From the NCBI GenBank assembly GCA_033980235.1, contig CM067070.1:565001-629000 (forward strand): a stretch of DNA of 64,000 nucleotides, written 5' to 3'. The notes beneath the pieces are model-generated. The model made no database searches. It was not told the origin of the DNA and saw nothing but the letters and a program-made list of their open reading frames with translations. The DNA comes from Diadema setosum. Lineage: Eukaryota > Echinodermata > Echinoidea > Diadematoida > Diadematidae. Positions 1 to 11,002 of this stretch are shown one piece after another. Each line of letters begins with the position of its first letter. Positions within the stretch are counted from its first letter, which is position 1. The position numbers and the translations under genes are program-made.

Positions 1-327
1 TGACTTACAGAAAACAGGCAGATACAAAAAAAAAAAACAAACAAAGGAAATGCCTTAACATTTCTATTACTAGTACTCTGGATTCATCAGTCGATCAATA
101 CAAAAAGCATCCTTCTCATTGGCTTCAAGCTCATACAACACGTGTAAATTCTGATAAGTCTTACTTTTATCATTTTTCGTGTTGTATCTGCATCTTTTTT
201 TTTTATTTTTTTTCCCTATTGCATTGAGGCTTCGCACTAATAACATTTTCATCGACACACATTTTTTTTTTTCCGGAGATGCGAGCAGCATGAAGGCTAA
301 ATTCAGTTTTCCTGGCAGAAAAGCAGT

Positions 328-340
328 CTGAAGTCAGATA
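328..340. repeat. Left copy of 13-bp target-site duplication
   Basis: CTGAAGTCAGATA at 328-340 recurs at 4482-4494, immediately outside the two ends of the LINE between them. Seen directly. A 13-bp direct repeat is a normal product of target-primed reverse transcription and fixes both ends of the element. Confidence 0.85.
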
Positions 341-3300
341 TATATATATGGCTGTCCATCGATTTCGATGATGACTGAGACAATCTATGTGTAAGGATGC
401 GAGTCAGTTCTTGTTATGCTTCCTGACATGGCTCCACAGACCAATTCTACTTGTACTGCGGAAGTTGCAGGCAGTGCATGCATGGGGTTTGTCTGTTTCT
501 TGTAAGCAAGAAGCATTGGCGTGTCTTACTGCTCTCTTCTCCTCTGCTGCCTGATGTCGCTCTCTCTCAGCAGAATTTGTTTGATCCCTTACTAGATTCC
601 TCCAGTATGTCCGATTTACGGCAACCTTCTCCAGACTATCTGGTGGGATCTTGGCCAGCAAAAGCTGTCTTTTCAAGGTGTCTTTGAAACGGAGGAGGGG
701 ACGGCCAATGGGTCTTCTGCCTGTTTTCATTTCTCCATAGAGGGTTTGCCTTGGCAGACGATTACTATCCATGCGCAAAACATGACCTGTCCATCGGAGT
801 TGTGACCTCATGATAGTGGATTCCAAGCTCATCATACCTGCTCTTTGCAGCACTTCCTCATTAGAGATATGGTCATACCAGCGTATGCCCATGATGCTGC
901 GCAGCTGTCTCTGTAGAACCTTGGATAGCCGCTTTATGTGACGTTGGTAAAGGACGTAGGTCTCTGACGAATACAGCAGTGATGGTAAGACAATTGCCCG
1001 ATACACAGCTATCTTGGCAGACAGTTTTACACCATGTCTGTGCCAAAGTTTGTCTCTCAGCCTGGCAAAGGAGGAGTAAGCTGATTGAATCCGCTTACTT
1101 ATCTCTTTGTCAAGGCTGGTGTCGTGAGTTACAGTGCTGCCTAGATATGTGAAACTCTTAGTAGTTGGTAGCGGGCGACCATTGAAGTTTATGGTTGGGT
1201 TATGGTATTCAGCTCTAGGAGGAGGTTGGAACATCACTTCTGTCTTGGAGGCGTTGATAGTGAGGCCAAAGTCTGCAGCTGCTGTAGAGAAACAGTTGAA
1301 TGTTCGCTGTAGCTCTGCTTCAGTGTGAGCAACAAGGGCTGAGTCATCAGCATAAAGCATTTCCTGTACACACACCTCCTCTACTTTGGTTTTGGCAGAC
1401 AGACGGCGCAGGTTGAAAAGGTTGCCATCTTGTCTGGTGCGCAGCCATACTCCTCCAGCTGGTTGGTCTTTTTTGGCTACCTCCAACACTGCAGCAAGAT
1501 AAAGAGCGAAGAGTGTGGGTGCCAGGGTGCAGCCTTGCTTGACACCATTGGTCACAGGAAAGGTGTCAGAAAGTTCTCCACCAATCATGACTTGGGTTTC
1601 CATGCCTTCGTGGAAGAGCTTGATGATGTTGATGAACTTGTCAGGACAGCCATACCTGCCGAGGACTCTCCACAACATGTCTCGGGGGACGCTGTCAAAG
1701 GCTTTGCGGAAGTCAACAAAGCAGATGTATAGTGGTAGATTCTGCTCACGGCACTTCTCTTGAATCTGTCGTAGTGTGAAAATCATGTCGGTTGTACCAC
1801 GACTTGGCCTAAAACCACATTGTGATTCAGGAAGGTGTTTCTCTGACAGAGACTGAAGCCGCATAACCAAGATCTTTGCATAGAGCTTCCCAGCGATTGA
1901 TAGTAGGGTGATTCCTCTATAGTTGCCACACTCATGCCTGTCACCTTTGTGCTTGTACAATGTAACGATAACGCCATCTTTGAGGTCTTTTGGCAGAGTT
2001 TCATTGTTCCATGATTCTGTTATTATGTGCAAGAGCTGTTCTTTAATGCGTATACCCCCAGACTTGAATATTTCTGCCGGTATTCTGTCAATCCCTGGAG
2101 CTTTACCATTGCTGCAGAGTTGAATCGCTTTTTCAAGTTCTGCTAAAGTTGGGGGTGCTGACAGAGAATCATCAGTAGGACGCTGCTCTACTCGCTCTAT
2201 TGCAGCTGCATCTACTGCGGGAGTGTTATTCAGGAGCTGGCTGAAATGCTCCACCCATCGATTCATGATGGCACTTTTCTCTGTGCATAGTACTTTGCCG
2301 TCTGAGCTGGTGACTGGTGCATTGTTGCCTGTTGAAGGGCCATAGACTTTCTTCAGTGCAGCAAAAAGGTTTTTGCTGTCTTTAGCATCATGCAACTGTT
2401 GGATTTCGTGTGCCTTGTCAAGCCACCATTGATTCTCTATGTTCCTAAGAGCCTTTTGCAACATGGCTTTTGAATCCTGGTACTGCAGTTTTGATGAACG
2501 GGTACATCTACCCTCAAGTGTCCTGAGGTACAGTTTCCTCCGGTTTTCGAGAAGAGCTTGGATTTCACTGTCATTCTCATTAAACCAGTCAGCGTTTCTG
2601 CGTTTAGGTTGGCCAAGAACCTCAGATGCAGTCTCATACACCTTCGACTTGAATTCCTCCCATAGTTCTTCAGTAGAGTTATTCTCTGACATGGCATCAT
2701 CTAGGATAGCGTCCATCTTTCTTGCTAATTCACTAGAAATTTCTGGGTTGTGCAGGGCAGATACATTTAGTTGTGTACGATGTTTTGCTGCAGTCTTCCG
2801 GCGTGGTGGGGACAGCTGTAATTTCAGCTTGGAGCGTATAAGTACATGGTCAGTATCACAGTTAGCAGCCCTCATTGCCCTTGTGCTGCAGACATCCTTG
2901 ACATCCTGTCTTCGAGTCAACACATAGTCTAGCAGGTGCCAATGCTTAGATCTGGGGTGAGACCATGAGTAGAACCACTTGTCTGGGTTGTTGAAGTATG
3001 TGTTGGTCACAGCAAGATCATACTCTGTACACAATGACAAAAGAAGCTCACCATTGCTGTTCATCTTCCCTCTGCCAAATTTGCCTAAGGCATTTCCCCA
3101 AGCAGCACGATCACTGCCAACACGGGCATTGAAGTCACCCAAAACAAGGATCTTGTCTGATTTCTCGATGGATCTGAGGGTTTCAGCAAGAAGGCTGTAG
3201 AACTGCTCTTTGATGTCATCATTGTTGGTCATAGTAGGGGCATAAGCACAGATTATGGTAATATGCTGCTGCTTATCTAAGTTTGCACGTAGTTGAATCA

Positions 3301-4481
3301 GCCTAGGTGATATTGGTTTGGGCTGAGAGTGTACATTTCTTAGAAGCTTGTTTGAGATTGCAAAGGCGACTCCAGCCTCACTTGGCCCCTCGGGTTGCTG
3401 ACCTGACCAGAAGATAGTATAATGCTGCTCCTTGAGCTGCCCAAAACTCTTCATTCTGGTTTCCTGCAAGGCTGCAATGTCAATATCATATCTGTGCAAT
3501 TCTCTGTCCAACAGGGCTGAGCGTCGCTCTGGCCTGTCAGACTTCTTCTTGTCAAGTAGAGTACGTACATTCCATGTGGCTACTTTCAGACTGTGTCTTC
3601 TTTTGTTGATTCGACCACTGATTTGAAGACCCGATGGGCGTGGTCACCCACCCAGGTTGAATCTGGGAACACCCGTTGTTTACCCCACCTTTTCTAGGGG
3701 CTTCCCGCATTGCGGGCAGGCTGTGGCATCTCTAAATAGAGCAGCCTGGACGCCGAAGCAGCTGCCTTGCAGACATTGTGTCCCCAAATTGCATGCACCG
3801 CACGACCATCTAACTTCGGCCGCCTACGTGTAGACATCTGACTAGCAGCTTCCAGATTCTTAGTCCTACTGCCGTCGCCGTTAATCCATCGCCGCAGGTC
3901 TTTCAACACATAATCTGCATACGGGACCATTATAAAGATGGTCAGATAAGGATACACATTAATGGATAGTCTCGCCTTCGCTAAGATTAAAGTGCCAAAC
4001 ACCGCGCGACTGTTATGTTGACACTCTCAGATCCCTTAGTTCAAGATCCAACGGAATGCCGAGGCATGACGGCTGGTGACAAGGGGACCCGGGTTTCCTG
4101 AGTTGCCTTCTCATACTAGGTTAGATCTTATTCCTAGCAATTCCTAATTGCAATTAACAACGATTCAAGACTCAATGAGAGAGTTTGTAGGAAAGGGGAC
4201 AGTAGGAAATTCGAAGTTTGAAGTTTGACCTGCCCGGTTACGCCGTTCCCGTCAACATAGGGTTATGAACCCCATGTCAACACCAGTGATGTCTTTCCCT
4301 TTCTGGAGAAGGGCTGGTTCTCTATATCCAGAGTGAGGGGATCAGCTCCCTCTGCCTCCCTAGCTGTCTCCCTCTGTCCCTGTACGCTGTACTTTCTCCT
4401 ATTTTTCTCGAAGTTCCCTGCCTGCTAGGTTGTGTAGGTCAGATAGGTCTGATAGGGTAAAGGCGCCTGCCCCCCCCCCCC
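341..4481 (-). mobile_element. Full-length non-LTR retrotransposon (LINE) with target-site duplication
   Basis: A 4.14-kb element in minus orientation. Its 3' end (about 341) carries an (AT)n tail. Its 5' end (4481) starts with a G homopolymer. A leader of about 0.8 kb precedes one long ORF (404-3643) with apurinic-type endonuclease and reverse transcriptase. The perfect 13-bp TSD and the long open ORF suggest a fairly recent insertion. The clade is uncertain: the C-terminal G-H-V-x-R-M and G-R-P-x-x-R-F-K-D motifs and the zinc finger resemble RTE/I-group elements. Confidence 0.88.
404..3643 (-). CDS. LINE endonuclease/reverse transcriptase polyprotein
   Basis: Open for about 1079 codons with no internal stop. 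Counting from the TTG at 3511, the protein shows endonuclease motifs LQETR (15-19), LGDFN (124-128) and a TDH motif (220-222), then reverse transcriptase with NYRGITLL (530-537), FVDFRKAFDS (598-607), GVKQGC (656-661) and catalytic YADD (720-723). The tail holds a C-x2-C-x12-H-x3-H finger. The endonuclease start motif TWNVRTL lies near 3575, upstream of the first in-frame ATG (3454), so the true start is non-AUG or in another frame. An ATG at 3710 opens a 51-codon frame that overlaps this one by about 80 nt in a different phase. The 5' frame problem could mean a single indel or a natural frameshift. The core looks intact. Confidence 0.9.
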   Translation of the reverse strand, partial: PRPSGLQISGRINKRRHSLKVATWNVRTLLDKKKSDRPERRSALLDRELHRYDIDIAALQETRMKSFGQLKEQHYTIFWSGQQPEGPSEAGVAFAISNKLLRNVHSQPKPISPRLIQLRANLDKQQHITIICAYAPTMTNNDDIKEQFYSLLAETLRSIEKSDKILVLGDFNARVGSDRAAWGNALGKFGRGKMNSNGELLLSLCTEYDLAVTNTYFNNPDKWFYSWSHPRSKHWHLLDYVLTRRQDVKDVCSTRAMRAANCDTDHVLIRSKLKLQLSPPRRKTAAKHRTQLNVSALHNPEISSELARKMDAILDDAMSENNSTEELWEEFKSKVYETASEVLGQPKRRNADWFNENDSEIQALLENRRKLYLRTLEGRCTRSSKLQYQDSKAMLQKALRNIENQWWLDKAHEIQQLHDAKDSKNLFAALKKVYGPSTGNNAPVTSSDGKVLCTEKSAIMNRWVEHFSQLLNNTPAVDAAAIERVEQRPTDDSLSAPPTLAELEKAIQLCSNGKAPGIDRIPAEIFKSGGIRIKEQLLHIITESWNNETLPKDLKDGVIVTLYKHKGDRHECGNYRGITLLSIAGKLYAKILVMRLQSLSEKHLPESQCGFRPSRGTTDMIFTLRQIQEKCREQNLPLYICFVDFRKAFDSVPRDMLWRVLGRYGCPDKFINIIKLFHEGMETQVMIGGELSDTFPVTNGVKQGCTLAPTLFALYLAAVLEVAKKDQPAGGVWLRTRQDGNLFNLRRLSAKTKVEEVCVQEMLYADDSALVAHTEAELQRTFNCFSTAAADFGLTINASKTEVMFQPPPRAEYHNPTINFNGRPLPTTKSFTYLGSTVTHDTSLDKEISKRIQSAYSSFARLRDKLWHRHGVKLSAKIAVYRAIVLPSLLYSSETYVLYQRHIKRLSKVLQRQLRSIMGIRWYDHISNEEVLQRAGMMSLESTIMRSQLRWTGHVLRMDSNRLPRQTLYGEMKTGRRPIGRPLLRFKDTLKRQLLLAKIPPDSLEKVAVNRTYWRNLVRDQTNSAERERHQAAEEKRAVRHANASCLQETDKPHACTACNFRSTSRIGLWSHVRKHNKN

Positions 4482-4494
4482 CTGAAGTCAGATA
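4482..4494. repeat. Right copy of 13-bp target-site duplication
   Basis: Same CTGAAGTCAGATA as at 328-340. It lies just beyond a run of C (G on the LINE strand) that marks the LINE 5' end. Confidence 0.85.
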
Positions 4495-5669
4495 AAAACA
4501 AAATAAATAACATAATTTTCTGTTCCTAACACTTCCAAAAGGTCCCTTCCCTCCACTTCAGCAGCAGCTTCTCTTCGAGTTAAACAGTGGAAGGGATATG
4601 ACATACAATCATTGGAATTAGGACGATTCTTAGGAAAATGTTTAATCCAAAATATGTTGTGATCACTACAGACAAAGCTGCTGCTATTAAGGAACTCCTG
4701 AAGGAAGTCTGATGCAACTGCAAGACAGGCTGTTAGCAACTGGTAGTGTATATAGTTGCAGGGCAAACAGATTTGACTGCACACAACCCATAGCAGTGGC
4801 AGATGCGGGCCATTATAGATCAGACACTTGTAATGTTGTATTTCTAGAATATGTGAGGAGTCAGATGATGTTGTTCTAATTGGCGACTAGGAATAAATAG
4901 CATTCTTGAAAGACATCAACACAGTTTACAACAAATGTGAGACTTACCACTTTTCTTTTCGTCAGTATGAAATGAAGCCGGGATCATGTTTGCTTTAAAT
5001 TAATCAACTGCAATTTCACACTATTCTAGTCCAGAGTTTGTTGTAAACGCATAGAACACTTTGTGTGTAAGCGAGTTTACATGTTTAACACTTTTATCAT
5101 TGATCTATATTTTCAGAGATCACATTACATACCTCAAGTATCTGCATTATCGCAAGCCAGAAAATAAGAATGATGTACTGGAAACGGAAGAAAGTTTTCT
5201 TGAAATCAAGTGACTTTTATCCATTAGATTTTAAATTCATCTTATCCAAAGGTTCAAGACAGCAAAAAAAGGTTCAAGCCAATATTGCAAATAGCCATCA
5301 TTTATCTTCTGGCGTCCGTCGACAGTCATACATGCATTTTCAAAAACCATTTTCAGGTTCTCTTTTAAAACTCAGATTTTCAACAAACTAGGCAAGTAGC
5401 ATCCCAAAGATGATAGGCTATCAAGGTGTTCAAATACACACCATGTCCAAAAGGTCCCAGAACCCCAAAATTAAGGAATCTATCATTAGAAAAACAAAAT
5501 CTCACACACACGCACGCACACACACACACACACACACACACAAGTAGAACCAGGTATAACAGAGCTAGCTATAAAGTACAAAGATGAATATCTTGGAGAC
5601 TGCATAGTTTTAAGTGTGCTTTCGCAGTTTTATCTTCTTTTCGAAATATTATATGATACTTGTAGTCCG
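4495..5669. other. Non-coding interval, no gene seen
   Basis: No frame looks conserved or carries a domain motif. The only structure seen is a (CA)n microsatellite at about 5504-5542. Confidence 0.6.
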
Positions 5670-5909
5670 CGTGTTGGTACCAGTACAGAAAAGATGACGA
5701 AGTAGGGTGGTAATGCATTTCAGTCCAACAGTGCTATTTAGTCAGACCAAATTTTCGACGAATACATTCGTCTTTCTTCAGAATTGCCATTGTCGACCTT
5801 CAGGAGGACGAATTTATTCGTCGAAAATTTGGTCTGACTAAATAGCACTGTTGGACTGAAATGCATTACCACTCTACTTCGTCATCTTTTCTGCACTGGT
5901 ACCAACACG
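5670..5909. mobile_element. 240-bp foldback (inverted-repeat) element
   Basis: Two arms of about 110 bp (5670-5780 and about 5800-5909) are near-perfect reverse complements around a short centre. The outer ends read CGTGTTGGTACCAG and its complement. Structure suggests a palindromic MITE. No coding content. Confidence 0.8.
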
Positions 5910-6752
5910 AATTTATTTAACTCCGTCAGCTTTTGAGCAATTTGGTTTAAATAAAAATAAATAAATATATTTTGAATCCTTCGATATTACTTTTGAAGGA
6001 CTGTTTGATGTAATTTTCATTAGGAAACTTTTCATCGTAATTGAAATAAATTAGATGAGTCTGTTTGTTGTTGTTTTTTTCACATTCATTTCTCGTTTCT
6101 GCATCAACTCGTACGGTCGTAGCGGGCGACAAAATGTTTATGTCATGTGTATGTGTAACGTGTGTGCACGATCGTACAAGCGGCGGTGACAATTTTGCGG
6201 TCAAAATCGTCAAATTTATTACGGAAGGATACTCTACATCTAACAACGAGTCAGCAAAGGTAGGCCTAGTTATATGTAGTTACACGATAAACCTTATTCG
6301 ATTTTGCTAAATTTCGGTAATTTAGAGGGAATACTTAGTTGTTTTCGCCACATTTTACTCGGTAGCGTAGCCCAGTGAAGAATCGAACACCGTTGCGCAT
6401 AGTCCCATGCGTACATTTTCTTTCTGTACGCGCAATGCCATTATAATGCGCGGTCGGTCGTTATGGACCCGGTCGGTGTGTTGCACACCTACCATACAAT
6501 ACTTTTAATCAATGCATATTTATGCAACTGTTGTAGGTGAAAGGATATTCATTTTGGTTGTGAAAGGTATTGTGCCAACTTATGGTTGTAGGCATGACAT
6601 GTAACGTTTTGCAGGTTGTATACGTGTATATCTGTATTATGCGGTAGGTTGTATACGGGTATATCTATATAAACCTAGGTATACACGTTATAATTTGAAT
6701 AGATCTATAAAATGTAAATTTATGCAGATCTTTAGCCATTTATTCTAGAGTG
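5910..6752. other. Non-coding interval, no gene seen
   Basis: I see no splice-bounded open frame, repeat array or RNA gene here. Confidence 0.5.
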
Positions 6753-7459
6753 CATATGTGACCGTGCACCTCAAAACAAACATAAAGTCGCACACACTGA
6801 TTTTGCGTGAAGACTGAAAATAAGTGAAATGGGTCAACCTAACCGAACTTGACTTTTTCATATTTTCTGAAAGAGCGGGTCTTCTTTCACTTTATGCTAA
6901 AATTTGGTATCATAAAACGGGCAGGAAAGTGTGTTTTTTTGGCAGTTTATCTCGAACATTTTTGGTACAGCTGTAGAATAGTGTGATTAGGTGTGTCTTT
7001 AGAATCCCTTTTTCATTTCTGAAAAACCTTGTCCACACTCTTCACTTTCAACTCTAATAACTTTTGAAAGGATTTTGCTACTGCTTTGAAAGTTGGCATT
7101 AATTATAGACAGAATGTGCTAATGAGGCATGCCCAATTTCATTTTAATCTAATAATCCCTTCATTGTTGTTACTCTAGTGGTTTACTTCCTGTTTTTTGT
7201 CCCATTCATGGCACAGCCAGCACGGTTTGGTAAAGATTAAGCGCTTGAATAGACATTGTACTTCAGAGCCTCTTTTCTCAGTTCACACTTTCCCTGAGTT
7301 TGTGCTTTCTTTCCAATATTTAGATAGGTTAGGAGAGTCCATTTGATTTGAGTTATACATCATTTTAAAGCTTAAAGTCTGCTCTTTCAGAATATGGTCT
7401 TAACTAAAAATTAATGTCTGGCGACTTTTTGTTTGTTTTGAGGTGCAGGGTCACATATA
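6753..7459. mobile_element. 0.7-kb non-autonomous DNA transposon with ~40-bp TIRs
   Basis: Ends are inverted copies of CATATGTGACCNTGCACCTC followed by an AAACAAAC...AAGTCGC segment. A related single end (GCGACTTTTTGTTGGTTTG and ...GGGTCACATATG) occurs at 21599-21640, so this is a family. No transposase frame is visible. Confidence 0.7.
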
Positions 7460-7571
7460 GTATATAGAATTAAGACCACAGACGACAAGGGGCCATTTAC
7501 AGATACAAAATACGGAGATACGGGGTGGCACACGGCCATTTTGCATGTAATTATATGCAAATATATGCAAA

Positions 7572-7617
<46 letters not shown>

Positions 7618-8388
7618 ATGCTTAAAAGTTACTACAGATATCATAATTGAATTCCTTGGCCTAAAAAAAACATAAGTTTAGACACTAGAATTTACTTTCT
7701 GCAGGTTGTAGGCCCTATATCTCGAGATATTGGTATAAATAGGTTGTATGGCGGCCATTTTGAGTTTATGCAAATTAGACACTGATCCACCACTTGAATT
7801 TTAGGGAACTTTTAATATGTTGTTTTGTTAGCTCTTCCAGGTCAAATGCAAGTGGAATCGTTTCTGTTGTAATTAGTTGTGGGTTAAGCCACTTTTTGTC
7901 GTATTTTGACTGGACTACTAATAGTGCGTTCTGTGCGATCATTTTGCCCGACGTGCTGTTAGTGGCTGATTTGTTAGTGATTTGTTAGCGCAAGCTAACA
8001 AACCTCCCACTAACAGTGTTTCTGTGCGGCCGGCACAGAACTTGGCCAATAATGCGCGACCGCAGAGCCCGGCCTTCATTTCACTGTATATAATTATGCG
8101 GTACCAAACCCGAGAAAACACACGACATTAGTCTTTAATTGTTGGTTAAGTGTCATAACTCATTCTAAATAAATGATAACAAAGATCATTCTCTGTAAAT
8201 ACCACCCCCCCCCCCCCCCGAACAACATTCAGTGTAGCAATGCCAATTCAATGGCGCAGGTGAGCCCATTGTCTAATACTAAGTCGGGAGAGCCGAATGC
8301 TTGTTTGTCGACTATCCGTAGAATCGGTAGAAATGAAGCACGTTTCCATGCAAAATTTTCTCAAGCGTGCGTTATTCATATGAATACC
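7460..8388. other. Non-coding interval with (TA)n microsatellite
   Basis: Contains a (TA)n tract at about 7577-7614 and a poly-C run at about 8203-8219. No supported gene. Confidence 0.55.
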
Positions 8389-8607
8389 TGAATATAGGAA
8401 CGACCCAAGACCAAATTTGGCAATCGTCTTTGGAAACCATTTAAAAAGTAAGGCAAATACAGATAATCATCCAAGTGACTGTTTTGCATTCAAATTTGTA
8501 TGAATAACACCCCAATAACTGAAAACACTAAAAGCAGTTGGAAGTTATTTATTCATTTGTATTTTTCCCAAATTTTCTCTAATGGACTTGGGTCGTTCTT
8601 ATATTCA
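8389..8607. mobile_element. MITE, GACTTGGGTCGTTC family, copy 1
   Basis: About 220 bp bounded by TGAATATAGGAACGACCCAA and its inverse ending ...GGTCGTTCTTATATTCA. Two further copies lie at 29825-30011 and 30067-30311. Non-coding. Confidence 0.75.
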
Positions 8608-8989
8608 GATATTCGTATTTAACGCATACGGTCTCATATGTAAGAAGTAAATGTGGATATCTAGATTATGAACTTTGTTTTTCGAAAACGTAACGTAAGT
8701 CTAAAAATTTCACTTAAGTCACCATTTGCGCGTGCAAATGAAAATTTGATAGCACCACTGTCCGTTGTTCTCAGTCATGCATGATCGATGAACATTAAGT
8801 GGTACAGCAAATGAAAGAAGAAAAGTTTATCTCTCCATTGACGTTTATCTCGAAAAGAAAATTTATGATTTCGATGGTAAAATGTTGCAAGGAATCTCGG
8901 TTTCGTTTCTTCTGGGACGCGCTGTACAATATTCCACAGGTGCAAGGAACCTGATTGTCACATAACAACAATGTGTTTTTGAAGAGTCA

Positions 8990-10680
8990 TGTGGACAACT
9001 TGTGCACATCAGCCTCGTTACTTTGCTCTCTAGAAAATTGGCAATTCTCTATTATGTCTCGCACTGATTATTGCAGAAATCTCTTTCATGGTCCTCCCGA
9101 TGCACAAAATCAATAAACTGCAGAGGGTACAAATTCAAAAATTCTGCTGTCAGGCTTATGGGCAAACGTCATTCACGTGAGTCCGTTACCCCACTGCTGA
9201 GGGACCTGCATATGCTTAAGATTCAGAAACGAATAAATTCTAAGTTTCTTTTGTTAACTTTCAGAAACACTGCACCGGTCTGTCATCATAAGCTAATAAT
9301 GGAATACTAGGTGTTTTAAAAAACATTTTCCACTTTTGATTCTTAATCATTCAAAAACTATTTATCAAATAACGCTGTCATTGATATGAGTGATAGCTGA
9401 ATAGTGTACAATTTGGTTGAAGGTGGTTTAAATATGAAAGCATAAATGAGTTTCATGAAATCCATGATTAATTTCACAGTTAGGTTCCAGATTTTGCTCT
9501 ATTTTCAACCCTCTGTACAAAATTTCACTTTGCACAGGGGTCAATGGGTGTGTATTGGAGTGTGTTGTTAACACCCTGACAATGGTCCTGAACAATGGCC
9601 AGGGTTTGAATGCTCATTATTCATTCATGAGAAATTCCACTATCACAGGTAGTCTTTATTCAGCCTCTGGCAGTATCTGTGTAAAGTCAAACGCCTGCCG
9701 ATACTGTCGTTGAGTCGCGTCAGTGCTCTTCCTACTTCTGAAAAACAAAATTACAATGAACACCTTCTGTTCTATCGTAAATGTGGTGACAGGAAGTAAA
9801 GAAAATCGATTAGAGTATATACTTGTGTATATGGAGCCTTAAATAAATCTACTCTGAAACAAATCGCCCCAATGATAAATGCTGCTGAACTTTTTACCAA
9901 AAATGATCTCTTTTTATCGAAAAAGCGAAAAATTTGTCAGACTATTTAATTAGTAGACAGTTGTATTAAAATGAGAAACTTTAGATCATTCATGCTTATT
10001 CATATCCCAAATTTAGTGATATGTCAGAAGCAAAATTTGACAATGATTGCCAGCTGGAATGAAATGTAGTGTTTGCAAGCACTTTTATACCGTGCATGAA
10101 TTCAGACTAGCAGTGCCCAGGGCAATCCACATGAATTATTGATTAAGCATTCATGTGCCAGGAAGCCCCAGACTGACGCCTAGTCAACAGGTGGTTCAGG
10201 CATGTCCATTGTTCAGGGCCATTGTCAGCACACACTCACATACACATCATTGGTTCCTGTGCGAAGTTCAATTTTTGTACACAGGGTTAAAATTTGACCG
10301 AAATCTGAAACCTTACTTCAAAATCAATCTTAGATTTTATAATGAAACTGATTTATGCTTTCACGTGCAAATTACCTCCAATCAAATTGTACACTATCCA
10401 GTTATTACTCATATCAATGACAGTTTTATCGAATAAATAGTTTTTGAAATATTTATGATCAAAAGTGGGAAATGTTTTTTGAAACACCTAGTATTTACAA
10501 TCCAGGAACTTCCGGTCAAACAATAGATCACTTTATATAGTTCCTACCCAATCTTTCGGTTTACGCTCTTTTGAGTGAGCATTCTCTCAGCTGTGGAATG
10601 ATCGATCTACCCAAATGTATAACACAAACTGTCTCAACAGGAAAATTCAAATTGATGTTTAAAACGTGATAATTTTTCAT
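8990..10680 (+). pseudogene. LINE reverse-transcriptase C-terminus fossil, split by a transposon
   Basis: From about 9071 to 9306 the plus strand encodes a typical LINE C-terminal stretch (KFKNSAVRLM, then VTPLLRDLHMLK, IQKRINSKFLLLTF), ending in MEY. The same relic resumes at about 10491 with LQSRNFRSNN and a degenerate F-G-L-R-S-F segment up to about 10680. Several frameshifts and stops are present. A 1.18-kb inverted-repeat transposon (9308-10490) interrupts it. Removing that element restores continuity at a TA dinucleotide. CR1/jockey-like by character, so dead and old. Confidence 0.7.
9308..10490. mobile_element. 1.18-kb inverted-repeat DNA transposon inserted in LINE fossil
   Basis: Long inverted termini of roughly 280-290 bp begin TAGGTGTTTYAAAAAACATT and end with the complement. 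They are diverged from each other at roughly one base in five. TA at each outer edge is consistent with a TA target duplication, because the flanking LINE frame resumes exactly there. No transposase frame is seen, so it is non-autonomous. Confidence 0.78.
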
Positions 10681-11002
10681 GCAAAAGTACCATGCCTGCG
10701 CTTTGCCGAATTGGCCCACCTTGCAAGAAACGGACGGTGTTTTATTCATCCGTTGTTCAAATTGTCAATCCGATGGACAAATTGTAAAGTTTCTGTTTTA
10801 CAGGAGAGTATGTACATGGTCTAGCAGCCACCTGGGGTGATTGTGTACAGGTCAGTGGAACAAAAAGGAAAGTAACGAATTGGCAAAGCCACTGCCTTAA
10901 ATACATGTATAGCCATAGATAAAAGTGGGAAAACATCACGCGGCATAAAAACCTTAACAGTAACAAAGGAAGAAGAAAAAGAAAAAACAAATAGAAAGTC
11001 AC

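Noticed and set aside
4488..10800. NACHT/LRR exons completing the Death-domain gene
   Set aside because: I searched minus-strand translations for a P-loop and leucine repeats and saw none; the gene continues outside or is broken.
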